A stretch of DNA of 64,000 nucleotides, taken from NCBI GenBank assembly GCA_036376275.1, contig DASVAP010000014.1:1-64000 (forward strand), written 5' to 3'. This document shows positions 57,523 to 64,000 of this stretch, piece by piece. The notes beneath the pieces are model-generated. The model had not been told where the DNA came from. It saw only the letters and a list, made by a program, of their open reading frames with translations, and made no database searches. Positions within the stretch are counted from its first letter, which is position 1, and each line of letters begins with the position of its first letter. The position numbers were made by a program, and so were the translations under genes. The DNA is from JABFRZ01 sp036376275 (GTDB lineage Bacteria; Planctomycetota; UBA1135; GCA-002686595).

Positions 57523-58377
57523 ATGGTGCCGGTCTCGTCGCGCTCCTCCCGCGCCGGCTGCGAGGTTCGCGAGCGTCAGGCGGTCGAGGCCCTGGCGCGG
57601 GAGCTGGGCGCGCAGGGCGCGGGCGGCCGGCCCCTGGCGATCGTGCTCGGCTCGGGGCTCGGCGAGCTGGTCGAGGCGCTGGCGGAGCGCCGCACGATCC
57701 CGGGGGGGGCGCTGGCGAGCCTCCCGGCCGCGCGCGTCGCGGGCCACGCGGGCGCGATCGAGCTCGGCACGCTCGGCGGTCTGCCGGTGCTCGTGCAGAG
57801 CGGCCGCGTGCACCTCTACGAGGGCCGCAGCCCGCACGAGACGACGCGCATGGTGCGGGCCCTCGCGCAGCTCGGCGTGCGCGCCGTCCTGCTGACCAAC
57901 GCGTCCGGCGGGCTCGTGCCGGAGTGGCCGCCGGGCACCCTCGTGCGCCTCGACGACCACCTGAACCTGCAGGGCCGCTCGGCCCTGCTGCGCGGCGAGG
58001 GCGGGCGCGCCAGCCCCTACGACGCCGAGCTCGGCGCACACCTCGACGCGGCCGCGCGCACGGCCCGCGTGCGCCTCGAGCACGGCGTCTACGCGGGCAT
58101 GCTCGGGCCCTCCTACGAGACGCCGGCCGAGATCCGCGCGCTGCGCCGGCTGGGGGCGCACGTGGTCGGGATGAGCACGGTGGCCGAGGCGAGCGCAGCG
58201 CACGCCGCCGGGCTGCGCGTGGTCGCGCTCTCCTGCGTGGCGAACCCCGCCGCGGGCCTCGGGCCCGAGGCCCTGCGGCACGAGGACGTGCTCGGGGTCA
58301 TGCGCCGCTCGGCCGGCGCGCTCGCGCGTCTCCTGGCGGCGGCCGCGCCGGCCTGGGAGCACGCCCTCGCCCGCTGA
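57523..58377 (+). CDS. purine nucleoside phosphorylase
   Basis: 284 residues, trimeric PNP type. It splits inosine or guanosine with phosphate. Motifs: IVLGSGLGELVEAL (phosphate site), VLVQSGRVHLYEGRSPHETT, VLLTNASGGL, MLGPSYETPAEIRALRRLG and VVGMSTVAEASAAHAAGLR (purine site), with a conserved Asn in LSCVANPAAGLG. It is convergent with deoC, another nucleoside-salvage gene; the two together would feed purine and pentose units back into metabolism. Confidence 0.94.
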   Translation: MVPVSSRSSRAGCEVRERQAVEALARELGAQGAGGRPLAIVLGSGLGELVEALAERRTIPGGALASLPAARVAGHAGAIELGTLGGLPVLVQSGRVHLYEGRSPHETTRMVRALAQLGVRAVLLTNASGGLVPEWPPGTLVRLDDHLNLQGRSALLRGEGGRASPYDAELGAHLDAAARTARVRLEHGVYAGMLGPSYETPAEIRALRRLGAHVVGMSTVAEASAAHAAGLRVVALSCVANPAAGLGPEALRHEDVLGVMRRSAGALARLLAAAAPAWEHALAR

Positions 58378-58495
58378 ACTCCGGCCAGGCAGCGGCTCGT
58401 GACCGACAGGACTCGCGCGTGGTCGGGCTGGCCCGCCGCGGTCGAGCTCGCTCGAGGCTGGACGGCATCATCGCGGGGCCGTCCGTGGCTGGAGG

Positions 58496-59194
58496 TCAGC
58501 CGGGCTCGTCCTGGAGGGCCTCGCGCAGGATCGCGAGCGAGGCGGAGGTGCCGAGGCGCGTCGCGCCGGCCGCCAGGAGCTCGCGTGCAAGGGCGGCGCT
58601 CTTGATGCCGCCCGAGGCCTTGACGCCCAGGCGCAGGCCGACGCACTGGCGCAGCAGCAGGACGTCCGCGCGCGTCGCGCCGCGCGGGCCGAAGCCGGTG
58701 CTGGTCTTCACGAAGCTCGCCCCGCTGGCCTCGGCGATCCGGCAGGCGCGGCGGGTCTCCTCCGCGTCGAGCAGGCCCGTCTCCAGGATCGCCTTGACCA
58801 GGCCGCCCGCGGCGCGCGCCGCCGCCACGACGCCTGCCAGGTCGTGCTCCACGAGCGCGTGATCGCCCGCCCGCAGGGCCCCGAGCTGCAGCACGACGTC
58901 GAGCTCCTCGGCCCCGTCCGCCAGCGCGATCTCGGCCGCGCGGCGCTTGGCCCCGGGCGCGTCGGCGCCCAGCGGGAAGCCCACCACGCAGGCGACGCGC
59001 ACGGCGCTGCCGGCGAGCCGCGCGCGGCAGCGCGCGACGTGCACGCCGTTCACGCACACGCTGGCGAAGCCGTGCGCGCGCGCCTCGTCGCACAGGCGCT
59101 CGACGTCCGCGGCCGTCGCCGTGGGGGCCAGCAGGGTGTGGTCGATCGCGGCGGCCAGCTCGGCGGCGCCGCCGCGCTCCGCGGTGGATCCCAT
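58496..59194 (-). CDS. deoC: deoxyribose-phosphate aldolase
   Basis: 232 residues. It cleaves deoxyribose-5-phosphate to acetaldehyde and glyceraldehyde-3-phosphate via a Schiff base. Motifs: IDHTLLAPTATAADVERLC, SVCVNGVHVARCRARL, RVACVVGFPLGADAPGAK, LVKAILETGLLDAEE, SGASFVKTSTGFGPRGAT (catalytic Lys) and GVKASGGIKSAALARELL. The preceding 118-base gap (58378-58495) to the convergent PNP gene holds no clear feature. Confidence 0.96.
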   Translation of the reverse strand: MGSTAERGGAAELAAAIDHTLLAPTATAADVERLCDEARAHGFASVCVNGVHVARCRARLAGSAVRVACVVGFPLGADAPGAKRRAAEIALADGAEELDVVLQLGALRAGDHALVEHDLAGVVAAARAAGGLVKAILETGLLDAEETRRACRIAEASGASFVKTSTGFGPRGATRADVLLLRQCVGLRLGVKASGGIKSAALARELLAAGATRLGTSASLAILREALQDEPG

Positions 59195-59241
59195 CCGGCG
59201 CGCAGGATAGTCGCGCGGGGGATCGCCCGGCGACGGCTGGC

Positions 59242-59748
59242 TCAGGGGCTGCCGGAGGGCCGGGACATCCAGCCCTCCCGGCGCAGGAACTCGACGATCG
59301 CGAACTCGTCCTGAACGCAGGAGTCGCTGGCGACGAGCTTCACGCGCGTGCAGTCGAGCCGCTCCAGCGAGCAGGCCGCCTCGGCCACGCGCACCAGGTC
59401 CAGCACGCGGTCCTCCAGGCGCCGTCCGGAGGGGTACTGGACGACGAGGTCGGTCCCGCCGCCCTCCACGGTCGTGAAGTCCAGCTCCTCGCCCGAGGCC
59501 TCGGGACAGGCCCGCAGGCGGATCTCGAGCCCCTCGTCGGCGAAGGCCGAGCGCGCCAGGAGCGCGGTCAGGCGCGCCCCGTCATGGGCGCGCAGGCGTA
59601 GCTCGAGGACCTCGACCCCGGGTCGCGACAGCTCGGGTCGCGGGAAGATCGCGAGCTGGCGGGGTTCCTTGGAGAGTCGCTGGAGCCGCGCGCGCCAGAA
59701 CTCCGGGTCCATGAGAAGATGCCTCGAGGCGTCTCCGGTCAGACCCAT
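59242..59748 (-). CDS. small protein of unknown function
   Basis: 168 residues from ATG 59748; an internal ATG (MDPEFWRARLQRL) would shorten it by 12. It is acidic, without membrane helices. It has mixed alpha/beta character: ELSRPGVEVLELRLRAHDGA then LVVQYPSGRRLEDRVLDLVR and KLVASDSCVQDEFAIVEFLR. No family is recognised. It lies 47 bases upstream of deoC on the same strand and may be cotranscribed. Confidence 0.6.
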   Translation of the reverse strand: MGLTGDASRHLLMDPEFWRARLQRLSKEPRQLAIFPRPELSRPGVEVLELRLRAHDGARLTALLARSAFADEGLEIRLRACPEASGEELDFTTVEGGGTDLVVQYPSGRRLEDRVLDLVRVAEAACSLERLDCTRVKLVASDSCVQDEFAIVEFLRREGWMSRPSGSP

Positions 59749-59924
59749 AGCGGCGCCCTAGCCGACGTGCCCCCGCTGCGCGAACGGCCTTTGTCAGAAA
59801 AGATCCGTCGCTCACCACCCTCGGTGGCGGCCCTGGGGGGGCGTCTCTATCATTCCTGCGCCCCGCCGCTGGCGCTCCGACCACACCGGAGCGCCCGGCA
59901 AACCCTTCCGCCCCTCGGAGAGTG

Positions 59925-61271
59925 ATGCTGGCCGGTCTTCTCCTCTCTCTCCCCACGCCGACCCTCCCCTCTCCGCAGGCGCAGAGCTCCGGACCCACGG
60001 AAGGCGAGCGCATCGCGATCCGCGCCGAGCGCATCATCCTGCGCCCGGGCGTGGAGCTCACGAAGGGCACGCTGCTGCTCGAGCGCGGCGTCGTCGTGCG
60101 CGTCGGCCAGGACCTCTCGATCCCCGAGGGCGTGCGCGTGGTCGAGGGCGCCGTCGCCTGCGCCGGCTTCGTCGATCCCTGGTCGAGCCTGGGACTCGAT
60201 CCCGACAGCGTGGGCGACCTCGGGGCCAGCGCGGCGACGCGCTCGATCGACGCGCTCGACCCCTGGCTGGTGCCGGCCGAGCGGCGCGAGGCCCTGCTGG
60301 CGGGTGTCACCTCCGCGCGCGTGCAGATCGCGCGTGGCGCCCTGATCGCCGGCATCGGCGCCCTGGTGCAGACCACCGAGCGCAGCGAGCCGAGCGTCGT
60401 GCGCGAGGACGCCTGCCTGGCCGGGAGCGTCGGCGTCAGCCGCGGCGGGCGCACCGGCGACATCTTCGACCGCGCGGGCGAGGTGGACCGCCTGGTCGGC
60501 GCGCTGGAGAAGGGCAAGCGCTATCGCGAGTCCCAGGTCGACTTCAAGAAGGAGCTCGAGACCTGGACCAAGGCCATCGCCGAGAAGCTCGCCGAGCTCG
60601 AGAAGGACTTCAAGAAGGCCAAGAAGGACCGCGAGAAGGACGAGAAGGACGCCAAGGAGAAGGGCAAGGAGTTCAAGGACAAGAAGTACAAGGAGGACAA
60701 GAAGCCCCGGCGCCCGCGCTTCGATCCGGACGACGAGGCCCTGGCGCGCGCGGTCGACGGCGAGCTGCCCCTGGTGGTCGAGGTCCACCGCGCCAGCGAG
60801 ATCCGCCGCCTCCTGGACCGCACGGCCGGCTTCGATCGCCTGCGCCTGGTCCTGGCGGGCGCGACCGAGGCCCTGGCCTTCGCCGACGAGCTGGTCGAGC
60901 GCCGGATCCCGGTGATCCTGTGGCCCGCGCCGATGGGCACCTCGCGCCCGGACGAGTACGAGGGCCACGACCTGGCCCTGGCCGGCGCGCTGGCGCGCGA
61001 GGGCGTGCGGGTCCTGATCGGGAGCGGCGGCGGCGGCGACGCCCAGGAGCTGCGCTTCCTGGCGGCGCTGGCGGTCGGGCACGGGATGGAGCCGGCGGCG
61101 GCACTGGCGGCGATCACCAGCGCACCGGCGGCGGTCTTCGACGCCGGCGATCGGCTGGGAACGCTCGAGCCAGGCCGCTCGGGCGACGTGCTGGTCTTCG
61201 ACGGCGATCCGCTGGACACGCGCGCGACCCTGCGCGCCGTCGTCTCGCGTGGAGAGGTGGTGTTCCCGTGA
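59925..61271 (+). CDS. amidohydrolase-family protein 1, metal site degenerate, Lys-rich insert
   Basis: 448 residues with a signal peptide (LAGLLLSLPTPTLPSPQAQ). The fold matches secreted imidazolonepropionase-like amidohydrolases: IAIRAERIILRPGVELTKGT, and the C-terminal LGTLEPGRSGDVLVFDGDPL. The metal-binding HxH after PGFxD is replaced (CAGFVDPWSSLGLD). Residues about 205-262 are an almost pure Lys/Glu/Asp helix (for example ELEKDFKKAKKDREKDEKDA) with a markedly lower GC content than the surroundings. The ATG at 59925 is preferred over GTG 59922. A -10-like TATCAT is at 59848-59853. Catalysis is doubtful. Confidence 0.85.
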   Translation: MLAGLLLSLPTPTLPSPQAQSSGPTEGERIAIRAERIILRPGVELTKGTLLLERGVVVRVGQDLSIPEGVRVVEGAVACAGFVDPWSSLGLDPDSVGDLGASAATRSIDALDPWLVPAERREALLAGVTSARVQIARGALIAGIGALVQTTERSEPSVVREDACLAGSVGVSRGGRTGDIFDRAGEVDRLVGALEKGKRYRESQVDFKKELETWTKAIAEKLAELEKDFKKAKKDREKDEKDAKEKGKEFKDKKYKEDKKPRRPRFDPDDEALARAVDGELPLVVEVHRASEIRRLLDRTAGFDRLRLVLAGATEALAFADELVERRIPVILWPAPMGTSRPDEYEGHDLALAGALAREGVRVLIGSGGGGDAQELRFLAALAVGHGMEPAAALAAITSAPAAVFDAGDRLGTLEPGRSGDVLVFDGDPLDTRATLRAVVSRGEVVFP

Positions 61272-62473
61272 GCCTGGCCCTGTTCGTGCTCGCTTTCGCT
61301 CCCGGCGAGCCGGTCGCACCGCGCGAGGGCGTGCTGCAGATCCAGGCGGCCGAGATCTGGACCGCCGGCGGCGAGCGCATCCAGGACGGCCTGCTGCGGA
61401 TCGAGGACGGTCGCGTGCGCTCGGTCTCGACCGGGAAGCAATCCGACCCCGCGCTGCCGCTCGTGCGTCATCCGGGCGTCGTCACGGCCGGGCTGATCGG
61501 GCTGCGCTCGCAGGCGGGCGTGGGCGGCGAGCTGCAGGAGGACACGCGCTCGGTCCTGGCGGAGGCGCGCGCAGTGCACGCCTTCGATCCGGCGCATCCG
61601 GACGTGGCGCGCGCGCTGGCGGCGGGGATCACCGCGCTCGAGCTGGCCCCTGCGCCCGGCAACGTGGTCGGCGGGCTGGCCTGCGTGGTCAAGACGTCCG
61701 GCGGGCGCGTGCTCACCAGCGAGGCCTCGCTCGCGCTCTCGCTGACCAGCGCGGCCCTGGGGCGCTCGACCGGGCCGTCCTTCTTCGTGTTCGGCGCGGC
61801 CGAGGTGCCGGGCGAGGCCCAGGCGCAGCCGGACGGCGGGCCCGAGTGGAGCGAGCGCACGCCGCGCGGCAACCGCGAGCCCACCAGCTACGCCGGGGCC
61901 CTCGCGCTCCTGCGCCGGAGCTTCGCCGAGGGCCAGGGGCCGTTCGCGCGCGCGAAGCGCGGCGACCTCGCGGTCACGATCGAGGCCTGGGACCGTCACG
62001 AGGTCCTGCGGGCCGTCGAGCTGGCGCGCGAGCTGGGTCTCGCGGGCGCGGTGCGCGGTGCGCCGCTGGCCGGCGATCCGGCCGTGGTGCAGGCCCTGAA
62101 GGAGAGCAAGCTGGGCGTGATCGTCGGCCCGTACTCCGCGGGCCAGACGCGGGCCTCGCTGGAGAGCGTGAAGACCCTCGCCGCGGCCGGCGTCCCGGTG
62201 GCCTTCGCGCTCGGCGATCCCGCGCGCTCGCCCGAGGCGCTGCGCCTGTCCGCCGCGCGCGCGCTGCGCGCCGGCGCGCCGCCGGCGGCGGTCTGGAAGG
62301 CGCTCACCGAGGACGCCGCGAAGCTGGCCGGCGTGGGCGCCTCGCTCGGGACCCTCGCGGCCGGACGCGAGGCCGATTTCGTCCTGTGGAGCGGCGATCC
62401 GCTCGATCTCCAGAGCCGCGTGGTCGCCGTCTACGTCGACGGCCAGCGCGCCTGGCCGGCCCCGGGTCACTAG
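61268..62473 (+). CDS. amidohydrolase-family protein 2, metal site lost
   Basis: 401 residues. GTG 61268 overlaps the previous stop (GTGA). It has a short signal (SLALFVLAFAPGEPVAP) and the family frame LQIQAAEIWTAGGERIQDGL, ALAAGITALELAPAPGNVVG and GTLAAGREADFVLWSGDPLD. The HxH position reads TAGLIGLRSQAGVG, with neither histidine, and the later barrel His positions are also absent (VTIEAWDRHEVLRAVELARE). It appears to be a non-catalytic paralogue of its neighbours. Confidence 0.85.
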   Translation: MSLALFVLAFAPGEPVAPREGVLQIQAAEIWTAGGERIQDGLLRIEDGRVRSVSTGKQSDPALPLVRHPGVVTAGLIGLRSQAGVGGELQEDTRSVLAEARAVHAFDPAHPDVARALAAGITALELAPAPGNVVGGLACVVKTSGGRVLTSEASLALSLTSAALGRSTGPSFFVFGAAEVPGEAQAQPDGGPEWSERTPRGNREPTSYAGALALLRRSFAEGQGPFARAKRGDLAVTIEAWDRHEVLRAVELARELGLAGAVRGAPLAGDPAVVQALKESKLGVIVGPYSAGQTRASLESVKTLAAAGVPVAFALGDPARSPEALRLSAARALRAGAPPAAVWKALTEDAAKLAGVGASLGTLAAGREADFVLWSGDPLDLQSRVVAVYVDGQRAWPAPGH

Positions 62474-62478
62474 CTGCC

Positions 62479-63675
62479 ATGCTGCTCCTCATCGCTCCGC
62501 TCCTCGCCGCGCTCCCGCCGGGCGACGACGACTGGACCATCCAGGCCGCCACGGTCCACACCGTCTCCGGCGCGCCGATCGAGAACGGCTTCGTGCGCGT
62601 GCAGGGCGGCAAGATCGCCGCCGTCGGCAAGGGCGGCGGAGGCGCCACGCTCGAGTGCGCGGCGGTGACGCCCGGCCTGATCGACCTCGCGCTCGGGATC
62701 GACACGGGGCCGCTCTCGGTCGAGCAGTCGAGCGAGACCGCCGCGCGCCTGAGCGCGAGCGACGGCCTCGACCTCTTCTCCTACCGCTGGGAGCGCGCGC
62801 TGCGCAGCGGCATCACGACCGCGCTGGCCCAGCCGGCCGACTACGACGTGATCGGGGGTCTCGGGCTCGTGCTCAAGACCGGCGGAGCCCCGACGCTCGC
62901 CGCGCGCCTGGTGAAGCCCGAGGCCTGCCTGCGCGGCGCGATCGGGGCCCAGCCGAGCAACGGCAACGCGATCCCGCGCTTCCAGGAGCCGCAGACCTTC
63001 TACTTCCGCCGCCCGACGACGCGCATGGGCGTCGAGTGGGTCTTCCGCAAGGCCTTCCACGACACGCTGCAGGGTCAGGGCGAGGACGATCCGGCCACGG
63101 CCGCCGACCACGCCGTGCTGCGCCGCGTCCTGGCGGGCGAGCTGCCGCTCGTCGTGCAGGCCAAGGCGACGCAGGACGTGCGCACGGCGATCTACCTCAA
63201 GGAGGAGTTCGGCATCCCGCGCCTGGTCCTCGACCACGCGATCGAGGCCTGGCGCGAGCCGGAGCTGCTGAAGCGCTCGGGCGTGGCCGTCATCCTGCCG
63301 CCCTTCACGGCCGACGGCCGGCACGCGGACGGGTTCGTGAACGACAGCTACTTCCTGCCGCTCGATGCGGCCCGGAAGCTGCACGAGTGGGGCGTGCCCT
63401 TCGCGCTCTCGGCCCACGAGGGCGCCGGCGCCGGCGCGCGCCTGGCGGACCAGGCGGCGGCCGCGCAGCGTGGCGGGCTCCCGCTCGCGGCCGCGCTCGA
63501 GGCCGTGACCCTGACCCCGGCGCGCCTGCTGGGCGTCGAGGCGCGCGTCGGCTCGCTGGAGGCCGGCAAGGACGCCGACCTCGTGCTGTGGAACGGTCCG
63601 CCGCTCCAGCCGACCTCGCGCATCATCGGCGTGCTGCTCCAGGGCCGCCTCGTGCTCGATCCCCGCTCGAAGTGA
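62479..63675 (+). CDS. amidohydrolase-family protein 3, metal site lost
   Basis: 398 residues. Signal peptide LLLIAPLLAALPPG. Family features are IQAATVHTVSGAPIENGFVR, ALRSGITTALAQPADYDVIG, LGLVLKTGGAPTLAARLVKP and VGSLEAGKDADLVLWNGPPL. The HxH position is PGLIDLALGIDTG. The barrel motif that should read HA-x4-D reads VVQAKATQDVRTAIYLKEEF, with Gln for His. The fold is well kept while ligands are lost. It starts six bases after gene 2. Confidence 0.87.
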   Translation: MLLLIAPLLAALPPGDDDWTIQAATVHTVSGAPIENGFVRVQGGKIAAVGKGGGGATLECAAVTPGLIDLALGIDTGPLSVEQSSETAARLSASDGLDLFSYRWERALRSGITTALAQPADYDVIGGLGLVLKTGGAPTLAARLVKPEACLRGAIGAQPSNGNAIPRFQEPQTFYFRRPTTRMGVEWVFRKAFHDTLQGQGEDDPATAADHAVLRRVLAGELPLVVQAKATQDVRTAIYLKEEFGIPRLVLDHAIEAWREPELLKRSGVAVILPPFTADGRHADGFVNDSYFLPLDAARKLHEWGVPFALSAHEGAGAGARLADQAAAAQRGGLPLAAALEAVTLTPARLLGVEARVGSLEAGKDADLVLWNGPPLQPTSRIIGVLLQGRLVLDPRSK

Positions 63676-63694
63676 GGCCGCGCCTCTCCAACGG

Positions 63695-64000
63695 ATGAAC
63701 ATGAAACGACTGCTCGCACCCGCGCTCCTCCTGGCCGCCCTCCTGGCCGCGCCGCTCCCGGCCCAGCAGGGCGGCAGGCTCGTGATCGAGGCCGGCCGCA
63801 TCGTGACCCAGGCCGGGCCCGACATCGAGAACGGCCGCATCGTGATCGACGGTGGCCGCATCACGGCCGTGGGCAAGGCCGAGGAGGTCGAGAAGCCCTG
63901 GGACGCGACCGTGATCGGCGGCAAGGCCTTCGTCGCCTTCCCCGGCTTCGTCGAGGCGCACACCTCGCAGGGCATGGATCGCGCCAACGAGAACATCGAC
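63695..64000 (+). CDS. amidohydrolase-family protein 4, cut by window end
   Basis: 102 codons are visible. A signal peptide (KRLLAPALLLAALLAAPLPAQ) precedes RLVIEAGRIVTQAGPDIENG and RIVIDGGRITAVGKAEEVEK, the usual N-terminal beta-sandwich of the family. The HxH region reads PGFVEAHTSQGMDRANENID, with one His kept. A second ATG at 63701 is an alternative start. It continues the tandem array beyond the window. Confidence 0.85.
   Translation, partial: MNMKRLLAPALLLAALLAAPLPAQQGGRLVIEAGRIVTQAGPDIENGRIVIDGGRITAVGKAEEVEKPWDATVIGGKAFVAFPGFVEAHTSQGMDRANENID

Noticed and set aside
1..64000. tRNA or rRNA genes, CRISPR arrays, insertion sequences, prophage
   Set aside because: No tRNA T-loop with a matching acceptor stem, no regularly spaced repeats, no transposase or integrase and no phage genes were found by reading.

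Overview
The window is one continuous stretch of very GC-rich DNA (about 70% by eye). It is densely packed with genes on both strands and holds the core of a bacterial replication-origin region. The organism looks like a Gram-negative, LPS-making bacterium, most likely a Planctomycetota or a relative. Reasons: a KDO/LPS export locus (kdsD, kdsC and a giant LPS-bridge protein), a TatA-type protein, sulfatase-fold hydrolases, an FG-GAP/ASPIC-UnbV lipoprotein with a TPR lipoprotein partner, a secreted right-handed beta-helix protein, and a tandem family of amidohydrolases. The taxonomy is inference. No tRNA, rRNA, CRISPR array, insertion sequence or prophage was seen.

Layout. 1-4728: a partial DGQHR-domain gene, a TIM-barrel sugar-phosphate isomerase, a sulfatase and a secreted gluzincin-type peptidase, followed by a 187-bp palindromic repeat element. 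4920-8219 (minus): small membrane protein, fmt, thioredoxin, scpA and an M50 protease. 8406-15271 (plus): kdsD, kdsC and a 1768-residue protein that appears to join LptC-, LptA- and LptD-like parts. 15379-16391: TatA-like protein and a stand-alone MshEN protein.

16737-33000 (minus) is the chromosome-maintenance block: dnaA, dnaN, dciA, gyrB, and upstream of them a cysteine desulfurase, bshA and parA. A further long operon carries a sigma-70 factor, hemW, a DUF502 protein, pyrF, bshC and bshB1. All three bacillithiol biosynthesis genes are therefore within 5 kb and interleaved with parA. DnaA-box-like motifs lie both between dnaA and dnaN and, with better matches, just upstream of parA. parB is at 35975, preceded by a clear parS palindrome. 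A divergent gene at 33063 encodes a helical protein with a C-terminal HPr domain that keeps both HPr phosphorylation sites.

36876-47120: membrane-anchored cyclophilin, a secreted protein of unknown function, a DUF374 acyltransferase, a DUF72 protein, an alpha/beta hydrolase, a GT2 glycosyltransferase, and a three-gene flavoprotein dehydrogenase locus of HcnABC or hydroxyproline-dehydrogenase type. 47145-58377: FG-GAP and TPR lipoproteins, a beta-helix protein, a cyclase-family protein, a transketolase-like enzyme, a second sulfatase-fold lipoprotein, a frameshifted squalene/phytoene-synthase-like gene, and purine nucleoside phosphorylase. 58496-64000: deoC, a small hypothetical gene, then four consecutive amidohydrolase-family genes (the last cut by the window end) that have lost the usual metal-binding histidines.

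Two organism-level signals recur. Many -10-like hexamers (TAnnnT type) end only 5-12 nt before start codons that have no Shine-Dalgarno sequence, suggesting common leaderless transcripts. Three conserved genes have no ATG, GTG or TTG in a sensible place and instead appear to start at ACG (kdsC), ATT (sigma factor) and CTG (dciA).
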